A stretch of DNA of 64,000 nucleotides from Polaromonas hydrogenivorans (lineage in GTDB: Bacteria; Pseudomonadota; Gammaproteobacteria; Burkholderiales; Burkholderiaceae_C). The stretch covers positions 1 through 64,000 of the forward strand of contig NZ_CP157677.1 of the NCBI RefSeq assembly GCF_040105105.1, read 5' to 3'. Below are positions 1-8,455 of this stretch, one piece after another; within the stretch, counting starts at the first letter, position 1; the number at the start of each line of letters is the position of its first letter. The notes beneath the pieces are model-generated. The model worked only from the letters and a program-made list of their open reading frames with translations. It was not told the origin of the DNA and did not search any database. The translations under genes were made by a program, and so were the position numbers.

Positions 1-1179
1 ATGTACACTGCGACGCACAAACAACTTCAAGACATTGATATGACGCGAGGCTTCATCAAACTAAAACTGGCCCAGGAATTTTGCCGCTGGGCCGGCCCCT
101 CTTCCACCTTTAGAAGTCTGGTACCTGAGTCGGAACTCCAGAAGGATGAGCGTTATCACAACCTCTACAGCGCTTACGACATCAGGCTGGTGCGATTGGC
201 ACTCATGGATATCTACGAAGAACCTCGGCGTGAAAAAGTGCTGCCCCCCATCATCTATTCGCGAATTTCCAAAGGCGGGACAGGAAAAACGTGCGTGACA
301 GCCAACCTTGCCGCCTGCATGGCTCTCCAGGGCTACCGCGTCCTCATGATTGATGCAGATCCCCAAGCCTCGCTCACAACCATGTTCGGTATCGACTGGG
401 CGACTGAAGAGGTGACGCACATCGGTGACTTGCTCAAAGCCAATGAGGCCAAGACCGACAAGCTGACAGTCGCGCAGCTGGAAAAAGCCATCCGCCCCAT
501 CTATGCCGATGGCATGCTCGATTTAATTGCGTCGGACATCACGCTCACCAACATCGAGTCCTGGCTGACAAGCCTCGTTCGGCGAGAACTGACGGTTTCC
601 AAACTGCTCAATTCGCACATTGACGTTTTCAGCCGCTATGACGTCATCGTGATCGATGGCGCGCCAGGCTCATCACAACTCTCGGTGGCGCTCACCTACG
701 CAACGCAAGCCATGCTTGCCGTTGTCATGCTCGATGGCCAATCCCTTAAGGCAATGGAAGTGCTGGCGGCCAATCTTGAGGAGATGAATGAAGCCTTCCC
801 TGATCGTGCGTTTGACGTCCGCATTGTTGCAAACGGCTATGTTCCGAGCATCACGAATTGCCAGAAAGCACTCGATACCTTGAAGTCTGCTTATCCCGGC
901 AAGCTCGACCCTGTTGTCATCCCCAGACTGGCATCATTTCTCAGGCAAGTTTCCTTGACGGATGATTCTGACAGCGGACCAGTGATCGAGCGTGAACCCA
1001 CCAGCCCTGCCGCCCAGGTGATGATTGACCTGTCCCGCTCGCTCCTTGGCGCGTACGATGTTCAGCTTGCCGGCATGATTCCGATCGTCATCCCGAGAAA
1101 GCCCGGTGGCACTGCGGCGGTTCGAGCTGCTCGCAAAACCGCTTCCCAGCGAGTCGCTACGCAGGGAGTGGCCCGATGA
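1..1179 (+). CDS. parA: Plasmid partition ATPase ParA
   Basis: This is a ParA/Soj-type partition ATPase of 392 residues. It should bind DNA in its ATP form and move plasmid copies together with ParB and a centromere. A deviant Walker A motif (KGGTGKT, residues 91-97) and the downstream MIDADPQASLT segment (about 115-125) are clear, and an N-terminal region of about 80 residues looks like the regulatory extension of larger plasmid ParA proteins. The stop overlaps the parB start by 4 bases (ATGA), so the two are translationally coupled. The first base of the window is the A of the ATG. A start further upstream cannot be excluded because no upstream sequence is visible. Confidence 0.93.
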   Translation: MYTATHKQLQDIDMTRGFIKLKLAQEFCRWAGPSSTFRSLVPESELQKDERYHNLYSAYDIRLVRLALMDIYEEPRREKVLPPIIYSRISKGGTGKTCVTANLAACMALQGYRVLMIDADPQASLTTMFGIDWATEEVTHIGDLLKANEAKTDKLTVAQLEKAIRPIYADGMLDLIASDITLTNIESWLTSLVRRELTVSKLLNSHIDVFSRYDVIVIDGAPGSSQLSVALTYATQAMLAVVMLDGQSLKAMEVLAANLEEMNEAFPDRAFDVRIVANGYVPSITNCQKALDTLKSAYPGKLDPVVIPRLASFLRQVSLTDDSDSGPVIEREPTSPAAQVMIDLSRSLLGAYDVQLAGMIPIVIPRKPGGTAAVRAARKTASQRVATQGVAR

Positions 1180-2081
1180 GTGCGGAAAAGCGATTCACCA
1201 AAAAAACCGGACTGCTCGGCTATTCGCAAGAAGAGATTGACGCCGCAGGCCGAAAGCTGCCCTCTTTTGATTTCAGCACTTCATCTCAGCACCTAGGCAA
1301 GCCGATTCTGGTGGAACTTGGCCTGATCGAGCCGAGCCCCTATCAAACCAGCGAGTTATCAGAAGAGAAAATTGCCGAGCTCGTTGAGAACCTGCGCCAC
1401 AACCAACTGAGCTCGCCCATCGTCGTGCGCCGCCGCGCCGACGGTGCCCTGGAGATCATTGCAGGGCGTCATCGGTGGGAAGCATACAGGCGATTGGGTC
1501 GCAGTGAAATCGAAGCATCCTTGCGCGATCTCACCGATGATGAAGCTGAGCGTCTCGTCTTTTTCGACAACTTGCTGGCGCCTTCACTGACGGACTACCA
1601 GAAGTACCTGGGATTCTCCCAGCGCAAACGAAGCAAAGGTTTTACGAACGACCAGTTGGCCCAGGAGGCTGGAGTCAATCCGTCAGTGATTTCCAAACTG
1701 ATGTCTTTTGAAGGACTTCCCGAATCGGTTCATACCGTGTTGAAGGAACACTCCTCAGCTGTCGGTTCGAGCTTGGCGCCGGCTTTGGTTGAGCATGCAG
1801 TGATCAATCCAAGCCTAGCAATCAAAGCCATTCATCACATCGTTGCCGGCGAGCTGACGCAGAAAGCTGCTCTTGACTGGCTCAAGGCGGGGGGTGAAGA
1901 AAAGCCACTATTCTCTGTAGAAACCCATAGGGCAACGATCCGCTCCGGCAAGAAAAAATATGCAGAGATGTCGCTGCGTCAAAAAAGGATGATCATCAAT
2001 TTAGTAGACGAAAACGAAGCCACGGTAGTGTATGCGGCCATCGAAAAATTGCTGCAGGAACTCGGCGAGGCACGAAGATAA
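1176..2081 (+). CDS. parB: Plasmid partition protein ParB
   Basis: This is a ParB/Spo0J-family centromere-binding protein of 301 residues. The N-terminal ParB/sulfiredoxin-like CTPase domain is recognisable around residues 45-130, including the IAGRHRWEAYRRLG segment. A helix-turn-helix follows (about residues 160-185, LAQEAGVNPSVISKL), and a C-terminal dimerisation region ends the protein. It overlaps parA by 4 bases and so belongs to a parAB operon. A perfect palindrome 38 bases after its stop is a candidate binding site. The length and domain order are normal for the family. Confidence 0.93.
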   Translation: MSAEKRFTKKTGLLGYSQEEIDAAGRKLPSFDFSTSSQHLGKPILVELGLIEPSPYQTSELSEEKIAELVENLRHNQLSSPIVVRRRADGALEIIAGRHRWEAYRRLGRSEIEASLRDLTDDEAERLVFFDNLLAPSLTDYQKYLGFSQRKRSKGFTNDQLAQEAGVNPSVISKLMSFEGLPESVHTVLKEHSSAVGSSLAPALVEHAVINPSLAIKAIHHIVAGELTQKAALDWLKAGGEEKPLFSVETHRATIRSGKKKYAEMSLRQKRMIINLVDENEATVVYAAIEKLLQELGEARR

Positions 2082-2118
2082 TTCAAGGAAGAGCACCGTT
2101 GTGACCAAAAATTCTTTC

Positions 2119-2149
2119 TTGTTTGAGTTTCAATTTGAAACTCAAACAA
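2119..2149. other. Candidate parS centromere palindrome
   Basis: A perfect inverted repeat with 15-base arms (TTGTTTGAGTTTCAA and its complement) around a single central T starts 38 bases after the parB stop. It is not followed by a T-run and has low GC, so it is not a typical terminator. Its position directly behind parAB and its size fit a ParB-binding parS site. The assignment is an inference from position and symmetry. Confidence 0.55.
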
Positions 2150-2800
2150 AATCAATGACTTACAAAAATTAATGCCCGCCATGGCAAACACTTATCGAAT
2201 CCGTTGCCGCTTGCCATGGGGGCGGTAGAGTGGGGAAATTCTCTACAGGTAGCCACCGCAAGCCTGAATTTCTATCGTCCCAACTTGAATCGGCGCTCAA
2301 AGCCTAAGCTCATGAACAGTCGAATCCTTGCGGGAAGGGTGCTGGTTTTCAGCCGTACGACGTGCATGGTACCCCGCCTGGCCTCGTTCATGGTCTTGGA
2401 AGAAATGCACTGGGGGTCTTCCTGACTGGCTTTATCGACGCAGGTATGACAAGAGGCTGACGTCGTGGGCGAGAGTTGGTGTGCGTTGGCGCAGCGCCGA
2501 CTGAACGTCACCAAGCCGCTACTGGAATGCGGCCCGGCATGAGCCTGCCCACCCCAGTCAGCCAGCCGTTACAGAAGAAGACTTTTGCCTCACATCAAAG
2601 GCCTGCCACCAGATAAATACGTCCGCATCGCCCTGTGCCACCAACTTTTTCAGAGGCGCGGCGCTCAGCCCTACGCTGCAACAAATCTAAGAATGCCTCG
2701 ATTTTCCTCTGCAGTGCTTCGTTGCCGCTCAGATGGCATCAGTGCCTATCGCTGACGAGCACCATTGTCTGGTGTTGTGACCGTGATCTGCGACCTCACA
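2150..2800. other. Non-coding stretch after parAB, no assignable gene
   Basis: No reading frame here looks like a real gene. Short frames on both strands (for example minus 2272-2514) match no family I recognise and have no convincing ribosome binding site. It may contain decayed coding DNA. Confidence 0.4.
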
Positions 2801-2806
2801 GCTACC

Positions 2807-3101
2807 TCCCATTGCCAGTGACTTATGAAACTCCACTACCGGTTACTTATCCTGATAAGAGTCAGCTTTTTACTTGTGCCATCCATGTTTCGGCAAAGAC
2901 ATTATTCAGGCCCCGCTCGGGGGCCTTATTTTGGTAACTGTTAAGCGCCAGCAAACACAAGACTCAACACCAGTTTTTGAATGATTAAGATGAACTGTTG
3001 AATCTTATGCTCGAAGGCGTCAAGGCTTTGCCATGCAAAGGGAGTCGACATAGCATGGCGAATTTAAAATTCGCCCAGCAATCCCATTGCTGGTGACTTA
3101 T
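2807..3101 (+). repeat. Outlying iteron-like repeats
   Basis: Three dispersed copies of the iteron sequence seen near rep lie here: 2807-2826 (TCCCATTGCCAGTGACTTAT), a diverged copy at 2831-2850, and 3081-3101. A 19-bp palindrome (GGCGAATTT arms, 3057-3075) sits just before the last one. They probably belong to the Rep-binding and copy-control region, later separated from the main array by an IS5 remnant. Confidence 0.5.
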
Positions 3102-3104
3102 TGA

Positions 3105-3545
3105 CTAGAGCGTGTCATCAATTGCCAGGCCTGTTCATCCTTGAATGCCGGCAAGAGCGCCTTATTTCAGGGTAATGACCAGAAGATACGCAGTTCGAGA
3201 AAATCAGTGGGAACGCATCAAGGACTTGCTGCCCGGGCGCCAAGGCCATGTGGGTGGGACGGCCCGGGACAAACAGCCAATTATCCGGGCCGTCACACGC
3301 ACATGGCCTTGGCGCTCCAGGTCAAGCCGCCCAGCAGACGATATACAGCCTCCGGCGGTGGCTTGGCAATTGTCCCCATCAGTTTCTGGCCGTTCTTGCG
3401 CTGGGCAGTTCCGAGCAGGAAGCGCAAGTGGGCAGCACTGGCATGCAGCCTGGCTTCCGGACGCGAGACAAAGTGCGATCAGCTTGGCCCAACTCCTCCA
3501 GCGCTGCATCCCAGCGCTATGCCTGCGCCTGAGAACCGATAGCGC
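3105..3545 (+). pseudogene. IS5-family transposase remnant with an inverted duplication
   Basis: From 3175 the plus strand encodes MTRRYAVRENQWERIKDLLP and continues to about 3285, which is the N-terminus of an IS5-group transposase. The preceding TAGAGCGTGTCATCAATTG resembles an IS5-type terminus. The frame then runs into an inverted copy of itself: 3235-3269 pairs with 3284-3319, giving a long hairpin. The rest (to about 3545) looks like unrelated decayed coding DNA on the minus strand that I cannot identify. No DDE core is present, so the gene is dead. Confidence 0.55.
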
Positions 3546-3626
3546 CTGAACATTCATTTCTGTTTGGAATGATCGCTCCTCCCTTTACAAGGACAACTGT
3601 ACTCCTCAGCTTTGCGCAGTTCTTTC

Positions 3627-3801
3627 TCCCATTGCCAGTGACCTTACAGGTCCGAGATGGGCCCGGTGTTCTCTCTCCCATTAATGGTGACCTCAAATCC
3701 CATAACCACAGACCTCAAATCCCATAAGTAGTGACCAATCTCCCATAACTGTAGACCTTAACTCCCAAAAGGCGTGACCTATCATCCCACTACTGGTGAC
3801 C
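3627..3801 (+). repeat. Iteron array of the plasmid origin
   Basis: Seven direct repeats with the consensus TCCCATWANNRGTGACCT start at 3627, 3676, 3698, 3720, 3741, 3763 and 3785. The last six are spaced 21-22 bp apart, that is two helical turns, so bound initiator molecules would lie on one face of the DNA. An AT-rich stretch (about 3820-3890) follows and is a plausible melting region. This arrangement, immediately upstream of a Rep_3 initiator gene, is that of an iteron-controlled oriV. Confidence 0.8.
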
Positions 3802-3937
3802 AATTGATCGCCGCTCTCCTCTGTAAAAGAGCTTTTTTCAGGGCTTAAATGTATTAAAGAAAAAAGTGTTTTGATTAAAGTACACAACAGGAGTCGTTGT
3901 TCAAATTGGCAACATATCCAAAGTCAGGAAATGCAGC

Positions 3938-3992
3938 TTGCAGCCGGATAAAAGACCAAGATAGGTCACAATCGAGTCATGCACTAGTGACC
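3938..3992 (+). promoter_or_regulatory. Candidate rep promoter with inverted half-iteron operator
   Basis: TTGCAG (3938-3943) and ATAGGT (3961-3966) are separated by 17 bp and could be -35 and -10 elements. The half-iterons AGGTCAC (3963-3969) and GTGACCT (3986-3992) form an inverted pair covering the -10 and the expected start site. Inverted iteron halves at the rep promoter are the classic autorepression site for dimers of iteron-plasmid initiators. The promoter elements are an inference. Confidence 0.45.
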
Positions 3993-4010
3993 TGTAAAAC
4001 ATGCAAGACA

Positions 4011-5417
4011 ATGACCTTAAAAACCAAAGCTCCATCCAAGCAAAGCAGCCACTCAAAAGAAAGCACCTTGCTCATCAAGGAAGCTGAATTTCAAGCCTCA
4101 CTTTTTCCAGCCATCGAGTTTCCCAACGCGTACCGAAAGGCTGTTCAGGTTGTTCATAGCATCCCTCTGAACAACATGACCCTGGTGTTGCGAAAAATGC
4201 TCAATGCATGGATCAAGAACGCCATTGACACCGAAGTCGATAAGGACGGTTACTGGAGTATCAACATTGCTGAAATGGCCGGCGATCTGGGCTTTGACAG
4301 CAACAACCACCAGCATCTCCGAGAAGCCGCGATGGAGCTGATGAAAATCGTGTTCGAGTTCGATGTGCTGGCAACGCAGCATCCCACGCCTAAATTGAGA
4401 AAGCTCACGGACTGGGATGCAGCAACGCTGTTTCCCAACGTCAAGCAAAGAAGTGGCAAGCTGCTCTATCAGATCAACCATGAACTTCAGGAGCGTGTTC
4501 TTCAGCCCAAGATGTACGCCATGATTGATCTCAATGTCATCGGCAGGTTCAAGCGTTCTTCATCGGTTGCGATCTATGAGCACTGCGTGCGTTTTGTGAA
4601 CATAGGCGCAACAACGCCTGTTCATTGGACAGTATTGCGCAGCATTGTTCTGGGGCGTGCCGAGGTTCCCAAAACTTATGAGGAATTCAAGCATTTCAAT
4701 AACAAGATACTCAGGCCTTCCATGGTGGAGATGAACTCACTGGCTGACATCAATGTAGAGATGAAGCTGACGAAGGAGGGACGCCAAGTGACGACCGTGC
4801 AGTTCATCGTGAGCAGAAAAAACGATGTCGCGCGTCAGGATGTGGATCCTTCCAACGAGGAGGCTATGAAGGCGATTGGCGAGCTGGTGTTGTTTGGCCT
4901 TTCTCAGTCGGAAGCCAAGAAAATGCTCAAGGCATATCCTGCTCAGCGCGTCCTTGCCGCGCTGGCCTACACAAAGGACAGGATTGCTAACAAGAATGCC
5001 TCCGTGATCGAAAACCCTGCCGCTTACCTTCGCAATGCCGTTGCCATGGGTTACGGGGCAAACGAAGATCTGGCGCTTGCCGGTGAGATGCACGATGCAC
5101 AGATCAAGCACGAGCCTTCGCCACCAGCCAGTCCCTCTGGTGCCGGTGAAAAATCCTCAAGTCAGAACAAGCTTGTCGATGCTTTCATGATGAAGCAAGC
5201 CAAGGAAGCGCAGGCTTATTTCAATGAGTTCGGTCCGGCAGAGCAGGACGCACTGGCCGAGCGGTACAACGCGCAGCAGGATATCCGTGGTTTTCGCATT
5301 AAAAAGGGCAAGCCGTTCAAGGGCGCTCAATCTGCTTTTCTGCGCTGGCTGGCGCAGGACACCTGGGGCCAGCCCAGTACGGAGGATTTTCTTGAGTTTG
5401 CGCAAACCATGTTTTGA
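4011..5417 (+). CDS. Iteron-plasmid replication initiator (Rep_3 family)
   Basis: This is a replication initiator of the Rep_3 (RepB-like) family, expected to bind the upstream iterons and open the origin. The conserved segment VVHSIPLNNMTLVLRKMLN and the paired winged-helix region occupy the first half. The C-terminal part is variable and rich in charged residues. A longer frame begins with TTG at 3897, with an AGGAG a few bases before it. I prefer ATG 4011 because the inverted half-iterons and a possible -10 lie inside that extension. With the TTG start the protein would be 506 residues, with the ATG 468. It should initiate replication and repress itself. Confidence 0.85.
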   Translation: MTLKTKAPSKQSSHSKESTLLIKEAEFQASLFPAIEFPNAYRKAVQVVHSIPLNNMTLVLRKMLNAWIKNAIDTEVDKDGYWSINIAEMAGDLGFDSNNHQHLREAAMELMKIVFEFDVLATQHPTPKLRKLTDWDAATLFPNVKQRSGKLLYQINHELQERVLQPKMYAMIDLNVIGRFKRSSSVAIYEHCVRFVNIGATTPVHWTVLRSIVLGRAEVPKTYEEFKHFNNKILRPSMVEMNSLADINVEMKLTKEGRQVTTVQFIVSRKNDVARQDVDPSNEEAMKAIGELVLFGLSQSEAKKMLKAYPAQRVLAALAYTKDRIANKNASVIENPAAYLRNAVAMGYGANEDLALAGEMHDAQIKHEPSPPASPSGAGEKSSSQNKLVDAFMMKQAKEAQAYFNEFGPAEQDALAERYNAQQDIRGFRIKKGKPFKGAQSAFLRWLAQDTWGQPSTEDFLEFAQTMF

Positions 5418-5452
5418 CGAAGAAGACTCATACCTGAGTGCTCATTGGTAAC

Positions 5453-5696
5453 AGGCCGTCTGGCAGCAAAAGAGAAAGCTCATCGAGCAGGGCTTTGGCT
5501 GGGCCACCGCCTCAGTGTCCTGGAAATCTGTCAACAACGATTGGCGCATCAGGAGGTGTTTGTCCTGACCAATATGTCCAGCCCTTATGTCCGAAGCCGC
5601 TGCCTTGCGCTGGGCGTTGACGCGGTGTTCGACAAGACGACAGAGGTGAACAAATTCTTTGAGCGCTGCAAAAACCTCAAGGCGTTCTCACATTAG
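5453..5696 (+). pseudogene. Chimeric debris: IS5 C-terminal fragment joined to a response-regulator fragment
   Basis: At 5453-5505 one frame reads QQKRKLIEQGFGWA, which resembles the C-terminal part of IS5-type transposases. In a different frame, from about 5520 to 5696, the translation VFVLTNMSSPYVRSRCLALG then VDAVFDKTTEVNKFFERC is the last third of a response-regulator receiver domain. It includes the LTN strand and the FDK motif with the conserved lysine. Neither piece has a start, and the receiver lacks its phosphorylatable aspartate. Both are dead remnants. Confidence 0.55.
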
Positions 5697-5920
5697 GCTC
5701 ACCTGCGCCCATGCCAGTGCCGTGATGCGCAAAAGCAGGGTCACATTTCTTCTTGTGGGTACTTCTGGCGGTATCTTTCGAAGCTGAACAGCAAGAACCC
5801 AGCATTCATGCGGGTTGCAGCCTTCTATTGGATTCCCTGTGGGAATCGAATCGACCTCCTGGGGTGTAACCACGCTCTATAACCTCGCCGCCAGTCCGCA
5901 GGCAACCCCCGCACCAAGCG

Positions 5921-5948
5921 AAAAAAAACCCAGCGGGTTAGGCTGGGT
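5921..5948 (-). terminator. Rho-independent terminator, minus strand
   Basis: Read on the minus strand, a 7-bp stem (ACCCAGC paired with GCTGGGT) with a 7-base loop is followed by eight T. It probably belonged to the gene whose universal-stress-protein remnant lies upstream on the same strand. Confidence 0.7.
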
Positions 5949-6152
5949 CAATCTTGGTTGCTGAATTACCAAGAACCAAGGGAGAGCTGTCACGGTAGCG
6001 GCGGGCCAGTCCTCGCGCAATGACGAAAACGCAACCAGTTGAAAGCACACCCGTGCCCGGCGGGCGTACTGACGTGCCATGGCAGATTTTCTTCAGTATG
6101 CCTGTGTACGCGGGCAGAACGCCAATCCATTTGGCAAAAAACGCAACTGTCT

Positions 6153-6344
6153 TCAGCGCAGTACAAGCACGGGAAGCCTGCTTTCGATGATGACGTTCTT
6201 GGTGTGCGAGCCGCATACGAATTTCCCCACCCGGCTGCGCCCGTGCGTCACCATCACAATCATGTCGGCGCCTGCTTTTTGGGCCTCGTCAACGATGGCC
6301 TGATCCACCGTGTAAGGATGCGGCCAGAAATAACTTCCCAGACC
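6153..6344 (-). pseudogene. Universal stress protein (UspA) C-terminal fragment
   Basis: Minus-strand translation ending at 6153 reads TVDQAIVDEAQKAGADMIVM followed by VTHGRSRVGKFVCGSHTKNV and IIESRLPVLVLR. This is the C-terminal half of a UspA-fold protein with its ATP-binding G-2X-G-9X-G(S/T) loop partly altered (usual GTHGRSG). An in-frame stop at about 6345 cuts off the N-terminal half. No start codon or ribosome site fits, so this is a remnant. Confidence 0.65.
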
Positions 6345-6828
6345 TGATCAAAATCTGGCGTTATCCGATGGCTTTTTGAAGCAGCATGCCGGATACATAA
6401 AATCCAGGAATGAGCACACAGACGGGTTACACGCAAGACATCGAGAACTGACTCACAGCGGTTGATGTAAGGCAGATACGCGAGGCGTTTGGACCGAATT
6501 CAGCGACAAGGTGGGGGCTGAAATAAAGGCGCTGTCCTACAGATGCGCCTGGCTGTGCGTCAGCCTCTCTTCACCAAGCTGTACGAGGTCTGCTCAGGCG
6601 CTCGACGGGCGCTACTGCGGCGGAAGGCTGTGACCACCAGGAAGCAGCAACCCTTCTTGCAACGGGACTGGCGAGAATCGCTACATTTGGCGCGCCAGCG
6701 GCGATCGTCGTTGCGCGAGCCGTTCTCCTCTCGCGTGGGGCCGGTCTTCGTGACCGGGCCGCCCGTTTGCCTGGGGAAAAGAAGGGTCAGTTCAAGCCAA
6801 CCCGTCCGAACCACGGTGTGCCCCAGTC
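6345..6828. other. Unassigned stretch upstream of the sigma factor gene
   Basis: About 480 bp without a recognisable gene. A plus-strand frame from 6543 is open but its translation resembles nothing I know and it overlaps the sigma gene start. The promoter of the sigma factor should be in the last 100 bp. The bipartite motif found upstream of the other system genes is not clearly present here. Confidence 0.4.
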
Positions 6829-6897
6829 ATGAACCCCGGTATAAATCCGACAGAAACGTTATATTGCGTCATCGGCACCGTAACCATCACCGCCCGC

Positions 6898-7494
6898 ATG
6901 GACACAGACCAAGTCAATCAGCTGCTTGTACGCATCGGCCACGAAGACCAGGAAGCGTTTCGTCAACTGTATAAGGCGTTCAGCCGCAGGGTATACGCCT
7001 ACGTCCTCAACATGCTAAACGACCACGCGCGGGCCGAGGAGGTCGTAGTGGACACGCTTTACGAGGTCTGGCGCTACCCACAGCGTTTTCGCGGCGATTC
7101 ACAGTTTTCCACGTGGCTTATCGGGATCGCGCGCAGAAAGGCGCTGATGGTCTATCGTGCGCGCAGACCCGACGAGGTGCATGGTGATCTCGACGACATC
7201 GCCGAGATTACCGCTTCGGACACGCCCGACGGTTTCGCTGAGTTGGCCGGCAAGCAACGGCGCGAAGGCGTGCAGCACTGCATGGGCAAGCTGTCGGACG
7301 AGCATCGCGAATGCCTGCACCTGGTGTTTTACGAGGGCATGGGCGTGGCTGAAGTGGCTGAGGTACAGAACTGTCCCGAGGGCACCGTCAAGACGCGGCT
7401 GTTCCACGCCCGCCAGAAGATCAAGAAGTGCCTGCAGTCTCTGCTGCGCAGCGAGGGTAGTACCCCTGACGAAAAAGGCACGCTCGCCTCCTGA
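6898..7494 (+). CDS. ECF-type RNA polymerase sigma factor
   Basis: A sigma-70 family protein with only regions 2 and 4, as in extracytoplasmic-function sigma factors. Region 2 covers FRQLYKAFSRRVYAYVLNML to WLIGIARRKAL. Region 4 covers LSDEHRECLHLVFYEGMG to CPEGTVKTRLFHARQKIKKC, with a clear helix-turn-helix. I chose ATG 6898 (MDTDQVNQLL, 198 residues); an upstream in-frame ATG at 6829 would add 23 residues unlike the family. It is followed by an 84-aa gene and a membrane anti-sigma-like gene, the usual sigma/anti-sigma pairing. It is the best candidate to recognise the bipartite motif repeated six times between 7.5 and 29.6 kb, but that link is inferred. Confidence 0.88.
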   Translation: MDTDQVNQLLVRIGHEDQEAFRQLYKAFSRRVYAYVLNMLNDHARAEEVVVDTLYEVWRYPQRFRGDSQFSTWLIGIARRKALMVYRARRPDEVHGDLDDIAEITASDTPDGFAELAGKQRREGVQHCMGKLSDEHRECLHLVFYEGMGVAEVAEVQNCPEGTVKTRLFHARQKIKKCLQSLLRSEGSTPDEKGTLAS

Positions 7495-7529
7495 CGCTTG
7501 CGGCTGACGTGACTGCGCACCAAAATAAA

Positions 7530-7559
7530 TTGAACCATCCGCCGACCTCGCGCAACCCA
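7530..7559 (+). promoter_or_regulatory. Bipartite promoter-like motif, copy 1
   Basis: TTGAACC, 15 bp, GCAACCCA. It lies between the sigma gene and the 84-aa gene, 22 bases before the ATG at 7582. The spacing fits an ECF-type promoter with a GAAC core at -35. The same motif with exactly the same spacing occurs at 10699, 11095, 24347 (minus), 24563 and 29541. Confidence 0.7.
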
Positions 7560-7581
7560 GAGGCACTAAAGGAGATTCACC

Positions 7582-7836
7582 ATGCTGCTGCGCCAAGCCC
7601 TAGAACATATTCGCGCGGGTATGCCCGCGCCAGTTCAATTCAATTCCCGCATGGTTGTCCTCGACCAAATGGATGAGGTTTCCGCCATGATGCAGAAAGA
7701 CGTTTTAGATAGCCACTTTCACACTGTCCACAATGGCGCAACCATCAGGTCATTCCTTCGCGGCTCTGGGCAAGTCAGGCAAGATCAGCCGTACCGCAAG
7801 GCTGCTACCGTTGTCACCGGAGCGCAGGCATCATGA
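7582..7836 (+). CDS. Small protein of unknown function in the sigma/anti-sigma operon
   Basis: An 84-residue protein with no family I recognise. A strong ribosome binding site (AAAGGAG) stands 8 bases before the ATG, and the stop overlaps the next start (ATGA, 7833-7836), so it is very likely translated. It has no obvious membrane segment or signal peptide and contains two His near the middle (SHFHTVH). It is the first gene after the conserved promoter motif. By position it could modulate the sigma or anti-sigma factor, which is a guess from context only. Confidence 0.65.
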   Translation: MLLRQALEHIRAGMPAPVQFNSRMVVLDQMDEVSAMMQKDVLDSHFHTVHNGATIRSFLRGSGQVRQDQPYRKAATVVTGAQAS

Positions 7837-8450
7837 ATGAACGTTTCGAAGAACTGCTCCCCTGGTACGCCAACGGCTCTCTGGGTGACGAAGACCAGGC
7901 CTTCGTCGAGACTTACCTCGAACAGCATCCCGAGGCCCGCAGCGAGTTGGAGTGGTATCGCTCGCTGCAAAAGCGCGTACAGGAAAACGCCCCGGCCGTA
8001 CCGGCAACGATCGGCCTGGCACGCGCCATGCGCCTGATCCAGGGCGACCGTCCGACCATGGCCGAGCGCATCAGCGCCTTCTTTGGCAACTTTGGCCTGC
8101 GGCCGAGCTATGCGATGGCCGCGATGGCCGTCGTCGCAGTGCAAGGTGGCGTCATCCTGAACCTGCTCGGTCACGTCAGCGACAACGCCGACGAAATCCG
8201 CGCACTGCATGCGGTTCGCGTCGAAGAAGGCCCGATGCTGAAGATCAGCTTCGCACCGGACGCCAAGGAGAGCGACATCCGCATGCTGGTGGTCCAGGTT
8301 CACGGCGAGCTGGCCGGCGGCCCAGGCCAGCTCGGCGATTATTACCTGCGAGTGCCGGCCGGCAGCGAAGCCGCGGCGCTCGCCCGGGTGCAGGCCGCCA
8401 CCATCGTTCAGGCCGCCGCGCTGGCACCGGGCGTGCCGCCTCGCGAGTAG
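7833..8450 (+). CDS. Membrane anti-sigma-factor-like protein
   Basis: A 205-residue protein with the layout of transmembrane anti-sigma factors. The N-terminal cytosolic part begins NERFEELLPWYANGSLGDED, a typical anti-sigma N-terminus (residues 1-40) but without the zinc-binding HxxxCxxC motif. One membrane helix spans about 93-113. The periplasmic C-terminal domain ends with GDYYLRVP and an alanine-rich tail. It overlaps the 84-aa gene by 4 bases and is followed after 5 bases by the caspase-like gene. It probably holds the upstream ECF sigma factor inactive until a periplasmic signal arrives. Confidence 0.75.
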   Translation: MNERFEELLPWYANGSLGDEDQAFVETYLEQHPEARSELEWYRSLQKRVQENAPAVPATIGLARAMRLIQGDRPTMAERISAFFGNFGLRPSYAMAAMAVVAVQGGVILNLLGHVSDNADEIRALHAVRVEEGPMLKISFAPDAKESDIRMLVVQVHGELAGGPGQLGDYYLRVPAGSEAAALARVQAATIVQAAALAPGVPPRE

Positions 8451-8455
8451 CCGCC

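Noticed and set aside
2807..3801. CRISPR-like impression of the regularly spaced repeats near rep
   Set aside because: Repeats are 17-18 bp, degenerate, spaced 21-22 bp start to start with almost no spacer, and sit at a Rep gene; they are iterons. No cas genes are present.
5800..5880. tRNA-like look of the segment with GGGTTGCAG and GGAATCGAATCG
   Set aside because: No cloverleaf with proper arm lengths or CCA-proximal stem can be drawn on either strand.
6800..6860. The bipartite motif upstream of the sigma factor itself (CCGAACC, CATGAACC)
   Set aside because: GAACC cores occur but no GCAACYCA box is found at the required spacing, so autoregulation by this motif is not supported.
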